Source: Calditrichota bacterium (GTDB lineage Bacteria; Zhuqueibacterota; Zhuqueibacteria; Residuimicrobiales; Krinioviventaceae). From it: a DNA stretch of 5,072 nucleotides. The DNA lies in assembly GCA_003818595.1 (NCBI GenBank), contig RPQV01000314.1, positions 1-5,072 of the forward strand. Reading direction: 5' to 3'. This document shows, piece after piece, positions 1 through 5,072 of the stretch (positions are counted from its first letter, which is position 1; each line of letters begins with the position of its first letter). Under the pieces are notes generated by a model. The model was not told the origin of the DNA. It saw only the letters and a list, made by a program, of their open reading frames with translations, and made no database searches. A program made the position numbers and the translations under genes.

Positions 1-21
1 AAAAAATAAAAATAAATGCTT

Positions 22-149
22 CCTCGCACGGAGTCACGGAGTCAGAGGCCAGATAATAAATCTTTGCGGTCGTGGCGGCTTTGCGTAAATCAGGTAACGA
101 TCGAGGGCTGCATTAAGAAGCCTCTGTGTCTCTGTGACTCCGTGCGAGG
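22..149. repeat. Imperfect inverted repeat of CACGGAG/CTCTGTG units around a 72-base loop
   Basis: The left arm (22-48) and right arm (121-149) are near reverse complements. Positions 22-37 pair perfectly with 134-149 over 16 bp. Pairing continues with a G-T pair and GAG/CTC, then after a small internal loop with AGAGG (44-48) against CCTCT (121-125). The left arm contains a tandem 8-mer, CGGAGTCA, at 29-36 and 37-44, and the right arm has a degenerate version of the same 8-base periodicity. From general knowledge, runs of CTCTGTG/CACAGAG units are a common dispersed intergenic repeat in environmental bacterial genomes. That this copy belongs to that class is my inference. If transcribed it would form a long stable stem. 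No ORF lies inside, so it is not an insertion sequence with its own transposase, but a non-autonomous element remains possible. Confidence 0.8.
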
Positions 150-161
150 TCAATCTTTGCG
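59..161. repeat. CTTTGCG motif repeats in and beside the inverted-repeat loop
   Basis: The 7-mer CTTTGCG occurs at 62-68, 79-85 and 155-161. The first and third copies extend to a 10-base direct repeat, AATCTTTGCG, at 59-68 and 152-161. Two copies lie in the loop of the large inverted repeat and the third lies just beyond its right arm. CTTTGCG-type units often accompany CTCTGTG-type repeats in intergenic DNA, as far as I recall, so the whole 22-161 stretch is probably one composite repeat. No function can be read from it. Confidence 0.6.
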
Positions 162-353
162 ATTTTGCATGATTCTTCATTAAAACATTTCCAGCTTTAA
201 CCACACGGTGCTGTATGAACAGGCGAATCGGCTTATTCCCATAACTGAGGTATTACGATTGAACGGATTTCTCTTTTTTTTTTCATTCGCTTTATCTATC
301 TTGAATGAAAATGTGAATAATTGAGACGCCCGATTGGGGTCACAAATGAGAAA
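150..353. other. Gene-free leader upstream of the permease
   Basis: Together with the repeat region, this makes 353 bases without a credible gene. It is more AT-rich than the coding DNA downstream and contains a run of ten T at 274-283. No convincing -35/-10 pair was found: TTGAAC at 259-264 has no good -10 box at normal spacing. The T run is not preceded by a stable GC-rich hairpin, so it does not read as a terminator. A promoter for the permease operon would be expected here but cannot be placed. Confidence 0.5.
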
Positions 354-3300
354 ATGATCGATTTGAATACGATGAGTAACTCCCTGTTGAATTTTACCCT
401 GCGCAGCCTCAAATTTTATCGCCGCACCCATTGGGGACTGATGTTGGGAAGCGCCGTGAGCACCGCCGTCCTGATCGGCGCGTTGGTCATCGGCGACTCG
501 GTCAAATACAGCCTAAAAAAAATTGCACTCGAACGGCTTGGCCATACGGACTACACCGTGGAAAGCGGGGATCGTTACTTCCGTGCGCTTGTGGCGAGTG
601 AACTTGCCGCCCGTCTGCAGACCCCAATCGCCGCGCTGATTAAAGTACGCGGCCTGGTGGTCGCACCGAATGGGATTGAGAGAGTGAACAACGTTCAAAT
701 CCTTGGGGTCGACGAAGAGTTTGGCCGCATGTGCGATGAACAGGAACTCTACCGACAACTCGGATCAAACGAGATATTCATCAACGAACGATTGGCCCGT
801 AAAATCAATGCGCAGATTGGAGATGAATTACTCCTGCGCATCGAATCCGTCAGCAACCTGCCCAAAGACGCTCCATTGTCCGATACGGCGGAATTATCCG
901 TAAACAGACGGTTCATCATCCGCAAACTCATTAAAAACCATCAATTCGGCAGATTCAGTCTGGAGAACAGTCAGGTTGAACCCCACACTGTTTTTATCGA
1001 GAGAAATGCCCTGGCCGATCTGGTTCAAATGAGCGGTCGCGCGAATGTGCTGCTCATCGGCGCACGCCGGGAACCGCTGTCTGCTGCCGCCATCAGTCAT
1101 CAACTGCGCGAAATATACACCATCTCTGATGCCGGATACAGCCTCACCACAACCCAGAACGGCAGCATCGAACTCCGCAGCAGGCGGGTTTTCCTGGATC
1201 AATTTGTGGTCGATTCTCTCATCTCCCGTTTTCCACAAGCACAACCGATCATGACCTATTTTGTCAATCAGTTGTCCACCGATGAGCGCCAAACACCTTA
1301 TTCCTTCGTCACCGGTTCTGCTTCTCCCCTGATCCCCAGCGGATTGAAAGACGATGAAATCATTCTGAATCGCTGGACCGCCGAGGATCTCCATGCTCAA
1401 ATCGGCGATGCCATCACCCTCTCCTATTTTATCGTCGGTCCGGGCCGCACACTGATCGAAAACCAAAGATCATTCATCCTGCGCCGGATCGTTCCCATGA
1501 ATTCCTTTTTTACCGATCGTTCCCTGATGCCGGATTTTCCGGGATTGGCAGAAGAGGAGAATTGCCGTGATTGGGAGGCGGGATTTCCCATCGACTATGA
1601 CCGAATTCGCGATCGGGATGAGCAATACTGGGACGATTATCGCGGCGCGCCAAAGGCGTTTGTCACCCTGCATGCCGCGCAGGAGATGTGGCGGAACCGC
1701 TTTGGCGCTCTGACCGCACTGCGTTTCAGTCCGCAAACCGCCCCAACAGGTGCTGAGCTTGGAAAATATCTGAACCCTGTCGCCATGGGGCTCAATATCA
1801 GAGCCGTCAGACAAATCGCCCTGGAGGCAAGCAATGAATCGGTTGATTTTTCACAATTGTTCTTAGGACTCTCTTTTTTCCTGATTCTGGCCGCCCTCTT
1901 GCTCACCGGAATGCTTTTCGTGTTCGGCGCCCGCCAACGCGTTCAGGAAATCGGTCTGCTGCAGGCGCTCGGTTTTCCGGCGCGCAAAATTAAAAGACTC
2001 TATCTGCTCGAATCTTCGATCGTCGCCATGGCCGGCGGTTTTTGCGGATTGCTGCTGGGACTGATCTATCATCAACTCGTTTTGACCGCGCTAAAGACCA
2101 TTTGGAAATCAATTGTCGGCACCTCCTCTCTGGTCGTTCACCTGCGGGCATCCACCCTGCTCATCGGCGTCGCCGGCGGCGTGATCATGTCCGTATTCGC
2201 CATGTGGATGACGTCACGATGGTTGGCGCGACGATCACCAGCAGAACTGCAAAAGGGCAACCTGACTTCCCCGTCTCTCTCGCGGCGCTCAACAGTCTGG
2301 AGTCTCCTCGTCGCTCTCCTTTGTCTGACATCAGCAGCGGCGTCCGCGCTTTTCATCCGCTCCGGCGGCGGTTCTTCATTTTTCATCACCGGCATACTGC
2401 TGCTGGCGGGAGGACTCGCCCTGATTCATCATCTGCTCTATTCGGCGCGTGAAACACCGCAAAATAAAGCCATGAGCCTGATCGGCATTAGTGCTCGTAA
2501 CTTATTCCGACGCCCCCTTTCCAGCATCACGGTTATCGGCATTTTGGCCGCAGCTGTTTTCATCACCTTTACGGTGGGGACGAATAGAACGAATTCCGTG
2601 GTGAATCCCCGGGATCGCTCATCCGGCACCGGCGGTTTCGCCTTTTGGGCCGAGACCACGCTGCCGCTTCTCTATGACTTGAACAGCAAGGAGGGCGCAG
2701 AGCATTATCAGCTTGACAGCTTGAGCGCTCTTCCCTTTCGCGTTAAAGACGGCGATGATGCCAGTTGCCTCAACTTGAATCGCGTGCAGTCGCCGCGTCT
2801 GATCGCGACCGATCCCATGGAATTGGAGCGCCGCAAGGCCTTTTCTTTTATAGAGACAAGCGCGGACTTTGACAGGCGTCATCCTTGGTCCAATTTAGAA
2901 AAGCATGATGATCGTGATGTCGTTCCTGGAATCGCCGACATGACGGTGATCGTTTGGGGACTGGGCAAACAAATCGGAGACACTCTTGTATATCGTGATG
3001 AACTGGGTCGCGATCTCAGGATTCGGCTGGTGGGCGGACTGGCAAACTCGATCTTTCAGGGAAATGTCATCATCTCCGAAAAACGATTCTTGGAACATTT
3101 CCCCTCCACCAGCGGATATCGAGTCCTTCTGGTCGATCCGCCCCAGAATGAAGAAACGCGGATTGATCAGGATTTGACATGGGCTTTGCAGGATTTGGGC
3201 ATTGAGGTGACGCCGACAGCTGAACGGTTGGCCGATTTCAATCAGGTGACCAATACCTATCTCACCATTTTCATGATTTTGGGCGGACTGGCACTGATGA

Positions 3301-3635
3301 TCGGCAGTATCGGCATCGGATTGTTGCTGCAGAGAAATGTGGCCGAACGACGCGGCGAATTGGCGCTCATGCGGGCGGTGGGCTTTAACCACAACACTCT
3401 GCAAAAAATGGTCTTTATCGAACACGCCCTGCTGGTGGCTGTCGGCATTGGCTGTGGCGCTGCGGCGTCTTTGATCTCCTCTCTCTTTGCGTCCGGCAAA
3501 TCGGGAGCTCCGGTTACGCTCACCCTCATTTTGTTCAGCCTGCTCGCCATGGTCGGCAGCGGCTGGCTGTGGACTCTGATCGCCGCCAAATGGTCGCTCA
3601 CAGAGGAACTTTTATCAGCCTTGAGAAATGAATAA
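354..3635 (+). CDS. FtsX/MacB-type ABC transporter permease with 10 predicted TM helices
   Basis: This encodes an inner-membrane permease of the FtsX/MacB (type VII) ABC superfamily, 1093 residues from the ATG at 354. A leading helix (about 28-47) is followed by a large extracytoplasmic domain (about 48-496). Next come helices at about 501-524, 555-579 and 599-620, a middle pair at 646-669 and 675-697, and a helix at 722-742. A second extracytoplasmic domain (743-964) precedes three final helices (968-992, 1025-1046, 1053-1077). This 4+2+4 plan resembles YbbP-like permeases, but the protein is longer. Both halves carry the FtsX cytoplasmic signature after the second helix: EIGLLQALGF (532-541) and ELALMRAVGF (1002-1011). 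The DEQYWDDYRGAPKAFV stretch (about 422-437) and the SGTGGFAFWAE stretch (757-767) match what I recall of a large uncharacterised family. Such proteins work with a separate ATPase, which is not in this window. Substrate is unknown. The start is uncertain: ATG 372 and TTG 321 are in frame, and none has a good ribosome binding site. Confidence 0.93.
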   Translation: MIDLNTMSNSLLNFTLRSLKFYRRTHWGLMLGSAVSTAVLIGALVIGDSVKYSLKKIALERLGHTDYTVESGDRYFRALVASELAARLQTPIAALIKVRGLVVAPNGIERVNNVQILGVDEEFGRMCDEQELYRQLGSNEIFINERLARKINAQIGDELLLRIESVSNLPKDAPLSDTAELSVNRRFIIRKLIKNHQFGRFSLENSQVEPHTVFIERNALADLVQMSGRANVLLIGARREPLSAAAISHQLREIYTISDAGYSLTTTQNGSIELRSRRVFLDQFVVDSLISRFPQAQPIMTYFVNQLSTDERQTPYSFVTGSASPLIPSGLKDDEIILNRWTAEDLHAQIGDAITLSYFIVGPGRTLIENQRSFILRRIVPMNSFFTDRSLMPDFPGLAEEENCRDWEAGFPIDYDRIRDRDEQYWDDYRGAPKAFVTLHAAQEMWRNRFGALTALRFSPQTAPTGAELGKYLNPVAMGLNIRAVRQIALEASNESVDFSQLFLGLSFFLILAALLLTGMLFVFGARQRVQEIGLLQALGFPARKIKRLYLLESSIVAMAGGFCGLLLGLIYHQLVLTALKTIWKSIVGTSSLVVHLRASTLLIGVAGGVIMSVFAMWMTSRWLARRSPAELQKGNLTSPSLSRRSTVWSLLVALLCLTSAAASALFIRSGGGSSFFITGILLLAGGLALIHHLLYSARETPQNKAMSLIGISARNLFRRPLSSITVIGILAAAVFITFTVGTNRTNSVVNPRDRSSGTGGFAFWAETTLPLLYDLNSKEGAEHYQLDSLSALPFRVKDGDDASCLNLNRVQSPRLIATDPMELERRKAFSFIETSADFDRRHPWSNLEKHDDRDVVPGIADMTVIVWGLGKQIGDTLVYRDELGRDLRIRLVGGLANSIFQGNVIISEKRFLEHFPSTSGYRVLLVDPPQNEETRIDQDLTWALQDLGIEVTPTAERLADFNQVTNTYLTIFMILGGLALMIGSIGIGLLLQRNVAERRGELALMRAVGFNHNTLQKMVFIEHALLVAVGIGCGAAASLISSLFASGKSGAPVTLTLILFSLLAMVGSGWLWTLIAAKWSLTEELLSALRNE

Positions 3636-3644
3636 TAGAGGTCA

Positions 3645-3650
3645 AGAGGG
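3645..3650 (+). promoter_or_regulatory. Ribosome binding site of the nitroreductase gene
   Basis: AGAGGG lies four bases before the ATG at 3655. It decides the start: an in-frame ATG at 3628 overlaps the end of the permease gene and has no purine-rich site at usable distance. The protein from 3655 also begins right at the family's conserved N-terminus. Confidence 0.8.
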
Positions 3651-3654
3651 AACT

Positions 3655-4170
3655 ATGAATTTTAATGAATTGGTTCATCATCGTTACAGCGTGAGGGCTT
3701 ACAAACCGGATGCAGTCGAACAAGAAAAACTGGATCTTTTGCTGCGCGCCTTTCAGGCCGCGCCCACAGCAGCCAATCGTCAACCTTTTCGACTCTATGT
3801 GATAGAAACCGAAAAATATAAAGCCGAGCTCCAACAATTATATAACCGGGATTGGTTCGTGCAGGCTCCCCTGGTGTTCGGAGTCGTCGCTGTCAATGAT
3901 GAGGCCTGGATCCGTCGCGACGGCGTCAATTACGCCATGGTGGATGCGACGATTGCTTTTGATCATCTCATCCTTCAGGCGGCCGAATTGGGATTGGGAA
4001 CCTGCTGGATTGCCGCATTTGATCCCACTGCCGCACGACAACTTTTGCATCTGCCCGCAAACTGGACTCCGGTCGCTTTTACGCCGGTGGGCTACCCCGC
4101 TGATGAGATCAAGCCGAAAAAGCGTCGACAATTGGTCGAGCTGATTATTTATCATTCTGAGCAGCCGTGA
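3655..4170 (+). CDS. Nitroreductase family protein (FMN-dependent oxidoreductase)
   Basis: This encodes a 171-residue cytoplasmic flavoprotein of the nitroreductase superfamily, which typically uses FMN and NAD(P)H to reduce nitro compounds, quinones or other electron acceptors, usually as a dimer. The N-terminal HHRYSVRAY (residues 8-16) supplies the Arg-10/Ser-12/Arg-14 cluster that normally binds the FMN phosphate. The APTAANRQPF segment (36-45) is the conserved (S/N)xxNxQP region that contacts the flavin. The helix from about 93 to 111 leads into the LGLGTCWIAAFD motif (112-123), and FTPVGYP (142-148) is the usual C-terminal glycine motif. Length fits the short class of about 170 residues. 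No signal peptide or membrane segment is visible. The gene starts 19 bases after the permease stop, so co-transcription is likely. The family covers many chemistries and the real substrate cannot be assigned; a link to transport is not evident. Confidence 0.92.
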   Translation: MNFNELVHHRYSVRAYKPDAVEQEKLDLLLRAFQAAPTAANRQPFRLYVIETEKYKAELQQLYNRDWFVQAPLVFGVVAVNDEAWIRRDGVNYAMVDATIAFDHLILQAAELGLGTCWIAAFDPTAARQLLHLPANWTPVAFTPVGYPADEIKPKKRRQLVELIIYHSEQP

Positions 4171-4260
4171 ATAGCGGGGGAAATGGCCGCTGCGACTCGT
4201 CCGCGCTGGGAATCAATAATGCCGTGAAACCGTTGAATCTCATAACATCTTGTTTTGAAA

Positions 4261-4265
4261 AAGGA
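4261..4265 (+). promoter_or_regulatory. Ribosome binding site of the barrel-protein gene
   Basis: AAGGA sits six bases before the ATG at 4272. It selects this start over in-frame upstream codons, and the resulting protein begins directly with a signal peptide. Confidence 0.7.
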
Positions 4266-4271
4266 AAAATC

Positions 4272-4943
4272 ATGAAAATCTGCACAATGATTGTTTTGCT
4301 GACGGCCGCCCTGCCGCTGCAGGCGGAAGTTGAAAAAATGCTCAGTCTCACGGCGGGCTTTGCCGTTCCGAACGGCGTCTATGGCAGGCAGTCCGATGAC
4401 CCGCAGGCCGGATTCGCCAAGTTTGGTTTTTCGGGCGGCATCGAGTACGATCATTTCCCGGGCATTTATAACCTTGCCTGGTCAACCGCCTTTCAGTATA
4501 TCGTGAACGATTATGAAAATGACATCGTCAAGCGCGGCACCGAGTTGACGTTGTATGAAACCGGCGCCTATAGTATCTACTCATTAATGACCGGACTTAA
4601 ATGGCAGAAAAACCTGGGTGAAAATTTCGCCCTCTTTGCCCTGGCGCAAGCGGGTTATTTTATGGCCAATGGACCGTTCCTCAGCGGTTATACCGACGAG
4701 AACTCGCCGCTCGTCGAGCTGGAGATGAATCGGAGCTCGGCATTCGGTTATGCTTTGGGCGTGGGATTTCTGGCGAATCAGCGCACCTGCGTCTCGTTCC
4801 GCTATATCAACGCCGGTGATCACTCCTATTCCAAAAGCGTCAATTATACAGATGATGATATCAGCAAAACGGCCTCTCTCGGCTGGGATGTGCCGATCAG
4901 AGTGTTCATGATCAACGTGGGGTACACCATTGTGTTCGATTAA
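4272..4943 (+). CDS. Putative outer-membrane beta-barrel protein with signal peptide
   Basis: This encodes a 223-residue secreted protein whose specific family I do not recognise. Residues 1-18 form a short Sec signal peptide: one Lys, a hydrophobic core MIVLLTAALPL, and a likely cut after LQA at 18. The mature part has alternating polar/hydrophobic, aromatic- and glycine-rich stretches typical of transmembrane beta-strands, at about 22-32, 51-60, 67-78, 101-112, 118-130, 157-168, 172-180 and 208-222. That suggests eight strands, as in OmpA/OmpW/OmpX-sized barrels. Polar, acidic segments (78-95, 138-154, 181-200) would be loops. The C-terminal strand (VGYTIVF at 216-222) resembles a BAM recognition strand, though it ends in Asp rather than the usual aromatic. 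The gene lies 101 bases after the nitroreductase stop, so it may or may not share that transcript. A porin-like, adhesion or structural role is possible; none can be chosen. A periplasmic beta-sandwich is the main alternative. Confidence 0.8.
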   Translation: MKICTMIVLLTAALPLQAEVEKMLSLTAGFAVPNGVYGRQSDDPQAGFAKFGFSGGIEYDHFPGIYNLAWSTAFQYIVNDYENDIVKRGTELTLYETGAYSIYSLMTGLKWQKNLGENFALFALAQAGYFMANGPFLSGYTDENSPLVELEMNRSSAFGYALGVGFLANQRTCVSFRYINAGDHSYSKSVNYTDDDISKTASLGWDVPIRVFMINVGYTIVFD

Positions 4944-4962
4944 ATCGTCGGGATAAGACGAT
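4944..4962 (+). other. Small hairpin immediately after the barrel-gene stop codon
   Basis: ATCGTC (4944-4949) and GACGAT (4957-4962) form a perfect 6-bp stem with a 7-base loop starting at the first base after the stop. There is no downstream U-tract, so it is not a classic intrinsic terminator. It could stabilise the 3' end of the message. It competes for bases with the longer stem at 4945-5005. Confidence 0.4.
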
Positions 4963-5005
4963 ATCATTTAAATGATTCAGATCAAATGATCCTTCCTGCC
5001 GACGA
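4945..5005. repeat. Nested inverted repeats, including a 14-bp perfect palindrome
   Basis: An outer stem pairs TCGTCGG (4945-4951) with CCGACGA (4999-5005). Inside is the perfect palindrome ATCATTTAAATGAT (4963-4976). Its half-site AAATGAT recurs at 4984-4990, so ATCATTT can pair with either copy. The palindrome is about 90 bases upstream of the next start codon and would suit a dimeric repressor or activator site. A structured RNA is the alternative. AT-rich palindromes also arise by chance, so function is inferred only. Confidence 0.45.
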
Positions 5006-5052
5006 AACAATCGTGCAAAGGTACACGTAGACATGCCGTTATGTTAATGATC

Positions 5053-5057
5053 AGGAG
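5053..5057 (+). promoter_or_regulatory. Ribosome binding site of the gene entering at the right edge
   Basis: AGGAG is a near-ideal Shine-Dalgarno sequence, six bases before the ATG at 5064. It is the main evidence that a real gene starts there. Confidence 0.75.
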
Positions 5058-5063
5058 AAAAAC

Positions 5064-5072
5064 ATGAAAAAT
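5064..5072 (+). CDS. Start of an unidentified gene, cut by the window edge
   Basis: Only three codons are visible (Met-Lys-Asn). The ATG follows a strong ribosome binding site and lies 120 bases after the barrel-gene stop on the same strand. A Met-Lys-Asn start is common in secreted proteins, but that is no more than a hint. Nothing can be said about its product. Confidence 0.65.

Noticed and set aside
271..283. Ten-T run as an intrinsic terminator of an upstream gene
   Set aside because: Only a weak 5-bp pairing with a long loop (226-230 with 256-260) precedes it, so no stable terminator hairpin exists.
346..357. Three-codon ORF (ATG AGA AAA TGA) overlapping the permease ATG as a coupling leader peptide
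   Set aside because: It has no ribosome binding site of its own, and such tiny ORFs arise readily by chance.
180..431. Minus-strand open frame of 83 codons over the leader and permease start
   Set aside because: It overlaps the permease start, has no recognisable motif and mixes low-complexity leader sequence with antisense of a real gene.
894..1466. Minus-strand open frame of 190 codons inside the permease gene
   Set aside because: It lies wholly antisense to well-supported family sequence and shows no domain or ribosome binding site; long antisense frames are expected in GC-rich codon use.
2895..3425. Minus-strand open frame of 176 codons within the permease 3' half
   Set aside because: It is a shadow of the second extracytoplasmic domain and the following helices, with no plausible protein features.
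3628..3654. Upstream ATG of the nitroreductase, overlapping the permease stop
   Set aside because: It lacks a usable ribosome binding site and adds nine residues not typical of the family; the ATG at 3655 has a clear site.
4233..4257. Promoter between the nitroreductase and barrel genes (TTG at 4233, TTGTTTTG at 4250)
   Set aside because: The match to either sigma-70 or Bacteroidetes-type promoters is poor and the spacing is wrong.

Overview
The window shows one strand (+) of a Gram-negative bacterial chromosome of moderate GC content, with three complete genes, the first codons of a fourth, and two intergenic regions with structure. An outer-membrane-type beta-barrel protein with a signal peptide implies a double membrane. 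Clear purine-rich ribosome binding sites precede three of the four genes. The large permease resembles a roughly 1100-residue FtsX-type family that I associate with environmental phyla such as Planctomycetes, Acidobacteria and FCB-group lineages. I cannot name the organism, and any placement is a guess.

Layout. Positions 1-353 hold no gene. They contain a long imperfect inverted repeat (22-149) built from CTCTGTG/CACGGAG-type units, with CTTTGCG motifs in and beside its loop. It looks like a dispersed intergenic repeat. Positions 354-3635 encode a 10-helix FtsX/MacB-type ABC transporter permease with two large extracytoplasmic domains. Nineteen bases later, 3655-4170 encodes a short FMN-dependent nitroreductase-family protein, probably on the same transcript. 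After 101 bases, 4272-4943 encodes a small secreted protein predicted to be an outer-membrane beta-barrel. The last 129 bases (4944-5072) hold a cluster of palindromes and a strong ribosome binding site for a new gene that begins at 5064 and runs off the window.

How the genes may work together. The permease would need an ATP-binding subunit, and none is encoded here. Its substrate is unknown; relatives work on lipoproteins, lipids, peptides or cell-envelope mechanics. The nitroreductase is a cytoplasmic flavin enzyme with no obvious link to export. The barrel protein may belong to a separate unit. No mobile genes, CRISPR arrays, tRNA or rRNA are visible. I do not see an evident new multi-gene system. 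The most unusual items are the upstream inverted repeat, the repeated QIGD module within the permease, and the mutually exclusive hairpins after the barrel gene.
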